Positions 45,455 through 56,333 of a DNA stretch of 64,000 nt are shown piece after piece. Under the pieces are notes generated by a model. The model was given only the letters and a program-made list of their open reading frames with translations. It had not been told where the DNA came from and ran no database searches. A program made the position numbers and the translations under genes. Origin of the DNA: Curvularia sp. ZM96. Taxonomy: Eukaryota > Ascomycota > Dothideomycetes > Pleosporales > Pleosporaceae. The stretch lies in contig JAJGBQ010000006.1 in NCBI GenBank assembly GCA_022457065.1, positions 372,001 through 436,000 of the forward strand, in the 5' to 3' direction. The stretch's first letter is position 1. Each line of letters begins with the position of its first letter.

Positions 45455-45689
45455 TTTGCTCGTACGAATCACATCATCTCACTCCATTACTTGGCTCTGT
45501 ACGAAGCAATCACATCTATCAATAGCCGCTGTATCTGGCAAGTTGATTATCGAGGGATCGATAGGAACAATGTCCTTAAGCTAAGAAGTTGTCCTTAGTA
45601 GAATGAATCAATACTGTTGTCAGATGGCTTAAATTTAAGAAGCTGTAAGATATAATTTTTCGATTCCTTTAAGAGACAAGAGCTTACTT
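45455..45689. other. Dipeptidase 3' flank
   Basis: Short stretch between the dipeptidase stop and the decayed region. No feature is supported. Confidence 0.4.
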
Positions 45690-46450
45690 GGAGAGTTTCT
45701 TGGGCAAGATCTGCCTCGTTTTTCTGCTGAAAATGCCGTGGAACTTCTGACGATACTTACAACCCAAGGCAGTCGGGTTCTTGAAGATGCTCATCGAAAG
45801 AAAGATGAAAGCTGCCAGTAAGTTTGCCAATGTGATTGATCGCTTAACACTCACAATCACGCACATAGTAAACATTGCCATCAAAGATTGTTTGTTCACT
45901 CCGTGACCCGAAATTATCATTCGATAACTCATCGCAAGTGATCAAAGCTTCCACATCTGGCGACATAATAACTCGGGCACTATTACCGTATTCGCACTCA
46001 CTCAAAATGGTCTAGGGTATGAACTATGAGCATCTAGATAGGGATGAATGGGACCTTTTTAACATCCCTTCTTTTCTGAATGCCGACAAAGCCCAAGTTC
46101 TGAAACCAACCAGCCCTAACAAACATGCGGAAATTTGTCGAAAGAGCTTGGACATGTCTATCAATCTTTCGGTGGAGGAGTCCGAATACGGCCACACATG
46201 CAGAAGTATTCACCTTTAGAGACGTGGCGAACGCGCTCCAAGGCCTTCATCGCTACACTGATGCGGAGATGTACTCTCGTCAAGCACTTGAAGCATTCAA
46301 AAGTATGCCCAGTACACTTTCGAAGATGTCCACTCTTGAGCACAACTTCGGTATTTATCTCTAGATTCAAGAAGAGCAGACCGAAGCTTTAGAATTTCTA
46401 GCCAGAATCACAACCGATAAGAACGACACTACCGGTCAGATCAACCCACT
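45690..46450 (+). pseudogene. Decayed TPR-like gene fragment
   Basis: Pieces of protein-like sequence are spread over two frames. One piece reads FSAENAVELLTILTTQGSRV then LEDAHRKKDESC at about 45700-45820. A second (from 46019) reads NADKAQVLKPTSPNKHAEIC and then shifts frame to HAEVFTFRDVANALQGLHRY and TDAEMYSRQALEAFKSMP. The latter is TPR-like, resembling the C-terminal repeats of fungal NLR-type proteins. Frame shifts and stops break it. Probably the residue of another NLR-like or TPR gene; boundaries are rough. Confidence 0.35.
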
Positions 46451-48281
46451 AAGTCTCAAACAGATATAGCATGCGTGTGGTGGTGCTGAAAGTGTGGTAT
46501 AGGCTGAGTCTAGATTACACCAATACTCTATCGCTCCAATTTCATGTAAGTTGGAGCACCCGTACATTAAGTGAAAGATGTGATGGGAAAGAAAAGCGTT
46601 AATCAGTAATGGCCAGATGAATATAATCTACTAATAGACATGGGGTGCCGAGAAGGCTGGCCGATAGTCCAGGTTCCACCGTGATTGCTGCAAAGAACGA
46701 TTGCAGCGGTACTATCACAGAAGAATTGTCGAACCGAGCTGAGCGATTTGATATACCAAGCCGGATGCCTCAATAGTTACCCAGTACGAAAAGAAGACGG
46801 CACTGTCGCGACGCCGCACCCTTACACGAGGAAACTTTATCCACTGTCACATTACTCTACCCACACCTCCTTCAATCTCTACCTTGACTCTCGTTCTCCT
46901 CCACACTTCCCCTTCGTGCCCTTTCACTCTCTGCGAGCTCCTCAATCCCTCCACTCTATGCGCATATGAGGAAGCCATCATATGGGTTGTTGAACTCCCT
47001 GCACGAACCAATACTATTGTAGCGAGAAGATCGCCAAATTCCAAAGCCAGTTTGTTTCTGATCCCTGCACTATAATAGCGGGTTAGTCGCATAACGATAT
47101 CTAGTGTTGTGCTTCATACGCAGTAAGTGTTGAGTCTCAGGGCTCCTTCGCAGTGTCTATTACTGCTGGCCCCAAAATTGCATCAACCCACTGCGTCAGC
47201 GACTACGTATGGGACCATAGCGAGAGCGAGGATCGGGAATTTCATAGTTGAGGTGAGTAAAGGAGATGAAATGAGATGAGAGTCCGGCGACACACGAACG
47301 GTAGGTCAAGCACGTTAGGAATAAACGGAAAAAAACTTGTGGGCGTATGTATATCGAGTTAACGAGCGGAAGTATAGGGCTTTATACACAGTACAGTGTG
47401 GACGCATCTCACACCCCAAGAGAATCGCTAAGCGCAACCAGCTGCGCATCTCAGATAAACTTCCCGCCTTCGGTCCTTTGTGAGATAGCGAATCAACAAG
47501 CGTATTTTCGTACTTACTAGTGCATATTAGGCAAATTGCGGGTCACTACAAAGTGATGGGAAATAACGCTAAACACCTCCACGCAGTACTTGTGCACAGC
47601 CCATAGTAAGCCTTTGTACTGTGCTGGCGCTGGGTACCTCAGGCATATCCCCTGATGGCTGATTGCCAAGATAAAGGGCTCTATGCTTCGTGCAAGTGTC
47701 CCTGCTGGATGAGTGAGAAGAATCACGTGTCCAGTTTCGCTATCTCGAAATCTTCTTCTCGGTTTACGGAAGCGGGGACTTGGTAATGCCGGAAAGGAAG
47801 AGATGATGTCGTTTCATCGACGGCGTGCTGCTTTTAGTGGATGATGCCTGTGTAGATGACGTAGAATTTGGCGCTGCGGTAGGTACGTGTACAGTAAACG
47901 CTCGAGAAGATAAAGCCCGAAGAAATTTTATTCAATTATTTGAATGAAAAAGAACGGTAACCGCAAACCTTGTACGGAGTAACTTGGCTGTACGAAGTAG
48001 TTTCTACTGCAGTGCCCGCTGGCCTAGAAAATCGTTTTCTCACAAATACAAGTACAAAGTTAATTTGAGGGCCGGTCGGCGCGACTACGAGTCTGTTCGG
48101 CTCTATCTCTGTTTTCCGTTTGCTAACCAGATTGGGGCTCCGTCTAAGAAACGGCGATGGAAATGGCTTTGAGATCGGTAAAACGGAGGCTTGGACGCCA
48201 CCAGCTGGAGCTCCGTTTTGTTAGCGCTCCCATACTAAAACAAGCCATGTCTAGTGCTTACCTCCCCCATATTTTCACTTT
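46451..48281. other. Gene-poor stretch, 1.8 kb
   Basis: I see no supportable gene. Short frames at about 46847-47092 and 47517-47726 have no family resemblance. The right part holds a candidate transposon end at 47971 (see the Harbinger element). Confidence 0.45.
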
Positions 48282-48288
48282 TTTGAGA

Positions 48289-48559
48289 GGGCAAAAGTTA
48301 ACGGACCTACCCATAGTAAGGTATTTGACCTACCCATAAGCAATGGTCGCCATTAGAGCCTTGGCATCTAGTATACGAAGTATATGAAGTCAGCACTATA
48401 ATGTTAAGTCTTGGCTCTAATTTTATAACTAATGAATAGTTTCAATCGCACTTATTTAGTATAGTACTTAGGCCGGTAAATGGGTTGGGGTTAGGCTGGG
48501 GTGGGGCTGCTAAGAGGTGGGTAGGGGTAGGGTATGGGTAGGTCTGTTAACTTTTGCCC
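48289..48559. mobile_element. MITE, 271 bp, with 7-bp target-site duplication
   Basis: The inverted ends are GGGCAAAAGTTAACGGACC... at 48289 and ...GGTCTGTTAACTTTTGCCC at 48559, about 27 bp with one mismatch. TTTGAGA flanks both sides (48282-48288 and 48560-48566), a direct target-site duplication. The subterminal motif GACCTACCCATA is repeated near the left end, and GGGTAGGGG-type motifs lie near the right end. The element is non-coding. Duplication length and subterminal repeats fit a hAT-like MITE best, but that class is inference. Confidence 0.8.
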
Positions 48560-48639
48560 TTTGAGAGAAACAGAGCTTCGTTTTCTAGCTAGACCTCTCG
48601 ACCTCCAGCCCGTTTTCAAGAACTCCGTTTACTCATGTG

Positions 48640-49519
48640 ACCGCAATGGATAGAAAGCCCATCGCCAACAAAGCTATCACGCTGGCTGTAGCTGGGGCGG
48701 TGGCTGCCGTGGCGTTGGCTAGTCGCCTGCGAGCTGGAGGAGTCCAGGATGGGCATGCAACGGTGGAGGAAAAGCTATTCATTTATATATATATATATAT
48801 TTGCGGCGATGGATCATTATGGAGAAACGTCAGGTATTGCTGGCGGCGATCACTGGATACTGTGTCTCGCTTAATCCAAAAGCTCTTGCAGTTACAGCCA
48901 AATTACTTATTAGGGTGAAGACATTTTCATCAGGTTTTAGACGCTCTGTTGCATGCGTGTCGTGAGGTTGACTCGTGGCTGTCGATTTTGATATGAACTT
49001 CACCTTCGTCTTAGCAGGTTGGGAGGGGGCTCTGCCCACGATGAGCAAGTACTACAGGATGCTATCCACCAAGGATTTTCGGCACCGTAAGGTTGATATT
49101 ATCTAGCTGACGCTGGATATGCTAATAGGGAGCTCACCCTCTCACCGTACAGAGGCGTCCGCTATCATCTACGAGAGGTTAGAGTTATTGACCACACGCC
49201 AGAGAATAAAAAAGAGCTTTTCAATTCTCGCCACTCCACCCCGTGGAATGTGGTTAAGCGTACCTTTGGAGTCTTCAAGCGGCGCTGGCGGAGTTTTGGT
49301 CGACCGCACGAGTTCTCACTAATTACTCAAGTTGATCTAGTATATGCGTTGGTTGCAGTACATAATTCTATCAATAAGTGGAATCCAGATGGTGTAGGTG
49401 ATTTTGACGATACTGAGTTTGTGGGTGAGGTGGATAGCGAGGAGAATAGCGAGGAGGGTAGCGAGGATCCAGCTACCTCTGCTAGCGCGGATTCAAGAAG
49501 AGAGATAGTTGCGGATTAG
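48640..49519 (+). pseudogene. Harbinger-type (HARBI1/DDE_Tnp_4) transposase pseudogene
   Basis: Conserved blocks remain: VDFDMNFTFVLAGWEG (about 48976-49028), SAHDEQVLQDAIHQGFSAP (about 49031-49087) and ADAGYANRELTLSPYRGVRY (about 49108-49167), then KRTFGVFKRRWRSFG, an acidic C-terminal tail and a stop at 49519. Breaks are visible: a two-base insertion shifts the frame in the G run near 49020-49028. In-frame TAA and TGA stops lie just before YYLADAGY (about 49088-49096). Another pair of stops lies near 48960-48967. TAA and TGA are what C-to-T change of CAA and CGA would produce. An internal (TA)n run at 48783-48800 interrupts the 5' part. Not functional. Confidence 0.75.
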
Positions 49520-49814
49520 CTTTAAGAGAATTATTGCACCGTAACTGGGAGGACTTATAGCCGTCACTGAGACTTCAAAACAGCAGTCGTATAGCAAAAA
49601 TTGGAATTTTTAGTGTTGTTATGGGAGTTTTGAGTGGAGGATTCTGCTACACCATAGCTACTGTCGCGATACTAGACCGTGCACTGGTGGCAAACTACTA
49701 CATCCAGACTAGGAGCTGCAGTACAGTGAAAGGTATATTAGTTATCAGATTTTGAGCTTTCTACCACCTATACCAAAGACTTCGAAAAACTCCTCCTAAC
49801 CGCTGCCAAAATCC

Positions 49815-50600
49815 TTACTTAAAATGTTCTACCGCGGCATTAAAATCTTCCAAATTCACGCCTCTGCTAATGATTTTTTCCTTGCTATCGAGTAACACCT
49901 TTCGCACCCAATCTTGCCGCGTTGCTGACTTGATTGCATAGAAAAACTTCGCGGTATACTCCTTCTCAAACGCATCAAGCCCTGCATATTTAAGAGTAGT
50001 TGGAAGGTAGTGATACTCCTCCACTAGCTGTATAGCGTCCCGCTGGTAATTTGTTCGCATCATCGCAATCAGATTTGCTAGCTCAGCGGTGAGCCCACTG
50101 ATCAGCTGACACCTGCCGCCGCTTTGATGATGAGCTTGAAGCTGACACTGACGCAGACCGTTTGCTGCCTATCACCGAAGAAATCTCACTCACGGCACGG
50201 CTGCCCAAAGCCGGCACTGGTGAGTTTTCAATTGATGGGCTAATCAAATCCTTAATCATCACCGCGTTGCCTCACGTCGCGAGAGAACCCTTGAATAATT
50301 GGCAGAGCTCGTCCGCCAATTTGAGCGGTTTTGACTGGAACTTTGGGGTTTCTAGATGAGCGGCAAAGTACGCCGCTAGTGCGTCGTTATCACCAGTTAC
50401 GCAACCATACTCGTCAACGCCAAATCCAGATTGGCTGGTAAGATGATCCCAGATGCGCCAGTCTTTTCTCCAGCCGTCAACTTTGTTTTTGAGAGCTTGG
50501 ATTGTCACCACAGACTGGCCCGCGATAGCCTGTATGTATAATTTGGCCTGCTCCCACGCTTTTCTTTTGAACTATTGTCCGCCCGCTGACCGCGCTCCTC
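49815..50600 (-). pseudogene. Myb/SANT-like DNA-binding protein pseudogene, Harbinger partner
   Basis: Read on the minus strand, one piece carries ALKNKVDGWRKDWRIWDHLT then SGFGVDEYGCVTGDNDALAA and KPLKLADELCQLFKGS (50272-50511). After in-frame stops and a frame change, MMRTNYQRDAIQLVEEYHYL and a lysine-rich C-terminus (49815-50063) follow. The pattern matches the fungal Myb/SANT-like proteins carried by Harbinger elements: an N-terminal trihelix part, a Ser/Lys-rich linker and a helical C-terminus. It converges on the transposase remnant, as expected of the pair. Confidence 0.6.
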
Positions 50601-50851
50601 TCCAGCCTCGAGCAGCGACGCTGCTAGTACCGACTCTATCTTCTCTCAATATATGAGACACCCAGGCCTGGCGTGCAGGGTACTGGGCGGCGGCGGCAAC
50701 CAGCTCATCTGAGAGAAGTTTGGTGGCGGCGATATAGAAAACGCCTGCTGGGTAACGCGCTGAAACATCATCTCGATAGGTATAGACGTCATTTTGATGG
50801 CGGAGTAGTATCTAGCCCAGGCTACCAGAAGTAACGAAGTCACTCCGTACA

Positions 50852-51903
50852 GAGAACCGAAACGGCAAAATCCCAGCCTAACAGAAAGGCTCAGCTGCGA
50901 CGCTAGCTAGGCCTCCCCTGTTAAACAACTACGGAGTACATATCCCGTACAGAACAATAAGATGTTCGGGTAATATACGGTATGATATCTGATAGAGTTG
51001 TGCACGGATCGTGAGATTGCGGACAAGAAGTGAGAAGGGGAAGGGGAGGAGGGGTTAGCTAGTGCAACTAACAGTTGAAGACTCGTACTACTCGCAGCAT
51101 AGTTAAGGCCTAGATATTTTCATAACACATATAAATTTTATAGTATTATTTCGTTAGAAGTACAACATGCGATTTGGTATGTTGTTTTCGAATACGAGAC
51201 ATTACTCTCACAACTTTATTTATGGAATATTGCACGGACTAGAGTGATAGATTCAGGTATGGAGTATTGTCGTTCGAACGTACCAAGGCAAGATAAGCGA
51301 TCCAGCCCTGTCGATCATTTATGCCCGGTGGGGATGGTTTTCGACTTGGCGACTTTTGTTTTCCCCTCGCGGCTTCATGTCGGGGCTGATGCGTGCCTAT
51401 TCTGGATAGTAATTCCTACGGAGTATGTGTTTCGGGAATACCCAACGGCATCGTATGCATGTCGCCTTCGGCAGACTGTGTGACTGTGCACAGTAGGGAC
51501 CAAAATCTCCAGGCAATACCAGGATGAGGTGAGATCCCGGGTCTTCTCGGCACTTGGCAAATTCCTGTAACTTCCCACACGCACTCTGTCGCAGCTATGG
51601 CCGTTGTCATTTCGTTCCCATAGAGTATGTACTCCAATATCAACTGATTTTCTGTTTGAGCATGAAGATATGTACCTACCGTAGCCAAATAGTTTTGGTC
51701 ACAACCGCATTACCTGTTAGAAATGCCTTCGATTCGCATGTTCAGGGATGTAGGAAAGAGAGTTTATATGAATAAACTTATTGCAGGGGGTTTTACCGGC
51801 GGGCTGAGCAATGCAGTCATCCAGCCCGGCCAGGTTAATATGTACAAGATGCTCTTTGTCCTCAGCTGTCTCCAGAACCACTGCACTTTTCTCCATTCAC
51901 ACC
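50852..51903. other. Intergenic, upstream of S41 peptidase gene
   Basis: About 1 kb with no supported gene. Several short frames on both strands near 51240-51690 lack family signal. The S41 gene promoter is expected at the right end. CTACGGAGTA-like strings occur near 50926-50941 and 51418. Confidence 0.5.
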
Positions 51904-54245
51904 ATGGTGCGCCTCCTTAGCACTACTGCAGGTCTCCTGCTGGCCTCGGCGGGCTTCACCTACGCCACGAGTCCTTGTGCTCAAGTCGGTCTTCAAATCA
52001 AAAACCAGACAAACTCCAACAATCGGCCTACTGTTCCAGCTCAACTAGCCTATGATTGCATCACTTCTGTGCCTTTTAACCAGAGCGCCGCTATCAAACT
52101 AATGGATAATCTTAAGATCTACTGGAAATGGCAGAGTACGACACGGTGGCTTGCCAACCCGCCTCAGGAGTACGTCGAAAAGCTCCGGGCCCCTGTCGAT
52201 ATCTGGGCTAGATTTGAAGAAGTTCGGAACAAGGCGGCTGCAGGACTGTACAAAAATGAGTACGAGGCAAGTCTTAATCGCTACCCCTATCTAACTTACA
52301 AATAGTTTGCTAGTATGCTAACCTAGATTAGTTTGGCTTCGATCTTCACGCTATACCGGCTAGCGCATACGACACTCACTTCAGTTATACGCCAGATTCT
52401 CTAGGCTCAATTTTTGAATGGAACCGTCCTGTCTCCCTCGTCTCAATATCTAGTGATGGCAATGAGCTTCCAAAAATCTACGCGTACGAGGACGTGCTAG
52501 TAGAATTATTAGGCAATAACACTTGGACGCCTTCGCACATCACCCATATCAACGACGAGGACGCTGTCAAGTTGCTAGAAAACGAAGCATCAAAAATGAG
52601 TTACCAAGATAAGGATTCTGCGTGGAATACCTTATTTTACAACCTACAGCTCCCAGCTCTCCAGTTATCAATTGATCAAAATCGATTCGCGTATGCTTAT
52701 ACGAACTATCCAGGGGCTTGGACTAATCTAACTTTTGCGAATGGCACAACCCGGACGGAGGAGAACTCTGCACATGTTCTTGTTTCTTTCGACGGCATTA
52801 GTGATGGGAATGCCTTATACCAGACTTACTTCGTGCCTAAAAATCAGGCAGACACTCAGAGCAACAACTCAACTCAGGGCAGCAACTCGACAGACACATC
52901 CGACTCATCTGAGCCGCTCCCAGCGCCAGGCTACCCACCTCCAATTTTCCGCTCGCCGCTAAACTATATCGGCGGCTATTACCTTGATGGGGAATACTCC
53001 GACGTGGCTGTGTTAAGCGCGCAGGTCTTCTGGGAACAGAATTATAAAGATCAATTCTCGGGGCCTGCTGCGAAGTATCTGGACGATGCCAAGAAGGCTG
53101 GCAAGAAGAAGATTATTGTCGACCTCTCAGGAAACGCAGGTGGTTTTATCGCCCTTGGACTTGACCTGTTTAAAGTCTTCTTCCCTCATATGGGTGATTA
53201 TTCCACTCTCTCCCGCTATCTAGCGTCTGAAAGTACCGCACTCATCACTGAAAAGTTCTCTGAAGCTTCTGGCCGATACCCTAATACTTTCGACCCAACG
53301 AACAACACTCTCAACAACATAATCGCATGGGTCGTTGGCTCGACCTTGAATTACCATAACAACATAGACGGCACAACCGGCAAGCTCTTCCAGAGTTGGG
53401 AAGAACAACAGGGCCCTGTTAAGGATGGGGGTGTACAGTACAGCAACTTGTACAGATGGCGTCTGGACGGCCCTAATGCGAAAATAAGGAACAACGGCCA
53501 TTCATACTACGGTTACGACGACCACGCCAACTACACAGGCCCACAGTTTGCACCTGAGGATATTACTATAGTCACTGACGGTACCTGTGCATCCACGTGC
53601 CATACTTTTGTCGACCTTATGAGCTACAGAGCAGGAGTTAAGGTAGTTGCACTTGGTGGACGTCCGCGAGAGGGCTTGACTCAGGCTCTAGGCGGTACCA
53701 AGGGCATACAATCGTACTCGTTGTATGGCATTCAATTTATGGCTCAGTTGGCAATTAATAACTACACTACGCTCGAAGAAGCTGCACGCCTTAACAAGAC
53801 CGAGTTAGGGCAATACTGGGACAACACATATTCTGACCGCCTAGCCACTTATTACGTAGGACTCATCAACTTTGCTGATGCCATCCGTGAGGGAGATGAG
53901 ACCCACACGCCACAGCAGTTTGTTTATCAGCCTGCTGACTGTCGCATATTATACACAAAGAACATGATAGTCGACATAACGAATCTCTGGAAAGCCGTCG
54001 CTGATAGCGCTTGGGGTGGCAAGGACCATTGCATTGCTGGTAGCCTCGCTAGTCATCATGATCAAAGCAAGGCTACTCGTTCCTCTCTTCTCGGGCTTGA
54101 CCTTAGTGTCGTGGACGAGACGCTCACTAAGTTGATCGCTGACTGGAGGATTTCGCTTAAAGTCTCTGATTACCCACTGCAAGTCCGTTATAAACCTCTC
54201 AACAAGCTTCTTAGGCAAAGTGGTAACCCATTCGGGACCCTATAA
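51904..54245 (+). CDS. Secreted peptidase S41 (tail-specific protease-like) family protein
   Basis: The protein has a signal peptide (MVRLLSTTAGLLLASAGFTY), so it is secreted or vacuolar. Exons 51904..52266 and 52332..54245 give 758 residues. The intron is GC-AG: GCAAGT donor, 65 nt, TTAG acceptor; it joins NEYE to FGFDLHAIP. S41-type core blocks: KKIIVDLSGNAGGFIALGLD, then TIVTDGTCASTCHTFVDLMS, where the serine of CAST fits the S41 nucleophile, followed by VVALGGRPREG. A Ser/Thr/Asn-rich insert with NNS/TQGSNST sites lies near residue 290-310. Many NxS/T sites suggest glycosylation. Family members occur in fungal RiPP clusters (UstP-like), but no UstYa/DUF3328 gene or precursor is nearby. 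The substrate is unknown. Confidence 0.85.
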
Positions 54246-54360
54246 CATGGAGCTATCGGCCAGTTTTTGTGTCTTGGCTTTTTTAGTGGGCTTACAGACT
54301 TCTTTAGATATTGAAATCTCACTTTTCACATAATACAATCGCTAATAATACTCTATTCAC

Positions 54361-55437
54361 TCAACTTTTACTGTGCTGGAGTAACTCTGTTAACGCCCCC
54401 TGCGCGTCCCAGTGATGCTCCTCTGCATTGGCTTTCTCCTCCGCCATCCGGAGCCACTCTTCCCACGCTTGAGTGCGTGGAATTGCACTCGACTCTGATA
54501 CCCACTGTACTTTCTTGCTCAGCCTGATCGCTGTCCATAGTGCAGTAGTGAACATCCTGTTCTCGTGCAACGTCTCCTCTACCTCGAGATTGAAGCGCCA
54601 TGTCCATCTTGGTGGACACAAGGTAACTGTCCAATACACAATATTCAGTGCAGTGTAAGTGGCTAGAAGCGCAGCCTTCATGGTCCAAGTCGCGTTTCCG
54701 AATAGTACAATACTCACCACAAGCGTCAAACCACCAACTACGCCACTCAGACCCTGACCCGTGAACGAAGAGACCAAGTATTGTGGATGCTGAGGAGCGA
54801 AGTACAGCGCGCGCGCAATATCCTCCGTGCACTCAACTAGAGTAAAGGACCCATGAGTAGTACGCCAAATCACGTCCCCCCTTGGCATACTTGATATCGG
54901 CTTCTGTCGAACCGGCAGAGCGTAAGTCCACTTTCTCCCCAAACACAAAATAGGCGTCGTGAACGCCATGACCAGAATCCCAATTAGCGCTACCCCGTCT
55001 CTTATCGCAACCGCCCATCCGATTAGCCCCATCGTCAGGAAGAAACTCCCTATAGCCACCACATTCAAGGGACTTAGCAACCTTGACTCAACGATCGGCC
55101 TCCCATTCTTCGGCCGTATCTTCAACTGGCGGACCGTGTATGGCGGTAGATGCTCGCCTGCCCCATCATGTAGCAACATAGCAAAATGAGCGAGATACGC
55201 GCGCCGGTTCCCCGAATACAGGCCATACAGGCCACGAGCGACACCGTCGTCGAAAGCGAGCGTCTTGGGACGCACTGAGAGAAGGCCTTGTGGTGCAGGG
55301 ATTAGTCGTGGGAGGAAACAGAGCCGGGAGAGGCAGATGTTTTGACTCGTGAGGAAGATGTTGTGTTCGCCAAGGACAGCCATGATGCTAACGGCATCGA
55401 GATTCCAGGATGAGCGGGCAGAAGGGAGTTCTATCAT
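54361..55437 (-). CDS. Multi-pass membrane protein, unknown family
   Basis: An intronless 358-residue frame starting at ATG 55437. Hydrophobic segments are near 124-142 (NVVAIGSFFLTMGLIGWAVA), 150-165 (LIGILVMAFTTPIL), 233-250 (GVVGGLTLVVSIVLFG) and 254-275 (MKAALLATYTALNIVYWTV), so about four membrane passes. The C-terminus is helical, charged and Trp-rich. It looks like a conserved ascomycete protein of unknown function; I do not recognise a named family. Its end converges on the S41 peptidase gene, 115 bp apart, and there is no evidence they work together. Confidence 0.7.
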   Translation of the reverse strand: MIELPSARSSWNLDAVSIMAVLGEHNIFLTSQNICLSRLCFLPRLIPAPQGLLSVRPKTLAFDDGVARGLYGLYSGNRRAYLAHFAMLLHDGAGEHLPPYTVRQLKIRPKNGRPIVESRLLSPLNVVAIGSFFLTMGLIGWAVAIRDGVALIGILVMAFTTPILCLGRKWTYALPVRQKPISSMPRGDVIWRTTHGSFTLVECTEDIARALYFAPQHPQYLVSSFTGQGLSGVVGGLTLVVSIVLFGNATWTMKAALLATYTALNIVYWTVTLCPPRWTWRFNLEVEETLHENRMFTTALWTAIRLSKKVQWVSESSAIPRTQAWEEWLRMAEEKANAEEHHWDAQGALTELLQHSKS

Positions 55438-56333
55438 TTTGGTTCTTCGATCTTTTCAGAATGTTGTTTGCGACTTTTCTTCAGTGGAGGTGCGGATGTA
55501 GGTATGCAGTACTGCGCTGGATTGCTCTGATTGTAGGCAAAACGCTATTTATGGTGGCCTTGCGGTGGACTTCTCGATTGATGCTACCATGCGTTAAGTG
55601 AAAGGTTCGTTAGCAAATAAATCCTCTGCACGCCAGAGCACGCTGCTAGATATAAAGAGCGGTAAGTCTGGATCATGTGTCATATTGATCGCGTTTTGGC
55701 CCCCATTTTTCAGCCCTAGGCAACCCATTCAGACAACCGTGGCGCCTGCAGACTGACACGGCGATTCTTACATTGCCCCTTTCGTTACTTGTAAATGAAT
55801 GACCCCTGTGCTATTCACGCCATCGGAGCAATATGCTTGGCTGTCCTCGGGCTTTACCTAAAATGAACGCTCTTACTTATATCATGTAGAGCTATTCTTT
55901 ATACGAAGTATTAAAGTATTCCCAAAACCCTCACTCTAATCTAACCCTAACTAGACTAACCCTAGCCTAATTAGAACAGTAAAGCTCAGCTGTCCTTCGC
56001 TTAATTAGAGATTCCTGCCCCGAGGACAGCTGAGGTTTCTCCCGAGGACAGCCGAGCACATTCCTGACGCCATCGCGGCATTGACTTCGGAATTAGCAGC
56101 GGAGTTAGACTAAGAGTGTGATAGAAAATAAGACAGGACGCTCAAGTGTTACAGCTGCAGGGATTCAGAAGTACCCAATCAAAAGTCATCATGACGTCAA
56201 TTACTGTTCATGGAGTAGTTTCGCAAGACTATGAGTTTAGAAGAATACAGCTGCTCGATTGACCTGAACTATACCCCATTGTTCTCACTCTTGCAAAGCC
56301 AGTCTTCAAACACATCCACGTATAGATCACATC
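55438..56333. other. Divergent intergenic, membrane protein / DUF1264 gene
   Basis: About 900 bp with no gene. Near 55920-56050 there are repeated CTAACCCTAA-like and CCGAGGACAGC-like strings: CCGAGGACAGCTGAG and CCGAGGACAGCCGAG at about 56018-56050, and CCCTAACTAGACTAACCCTAG near 55940. These are short and possibly old repeats. It marks the right edge of the accessory region. Confidence 0.5.

Larger units (their letters stand above)
47971..50851. mobile_element. Degraded PIF/Harbinger-type transposon with candidate terminal repeats
   Basis: A 2.9-kb region contains the remains of a DDE transposase on the plus strand and a Myb/SANT-like gene on the minus strand, the gene pair typical of Harbinger elements. 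Candidate 15-bp terminal inverted repeats: TGTACGGAGTAACTT at 47971-47985 and its inverse with one mismatch at 50837-50851. No 3-bp target duplication is evident, and GTACGGAGT-like strings occur elsewhere, so the ends are tentative. Confidence 0.45.

Noticed and set aside
48470..48559. Telomere-like GGGTTAGG / GGGTAGGGG runs
   Set aside because: The motifs are irregular, not tandem TTAGGG, and belong to the subterminal part of a MITE with its own ends and target duplication.
51904..54245. RiPP (ustiloxin-type) cluster suggested by an S41 peptidase
   Set aside because: No UstYa/DUF3328 gene, no repeated precursor peptide and no tyrosinase-like gene occurs nearby.
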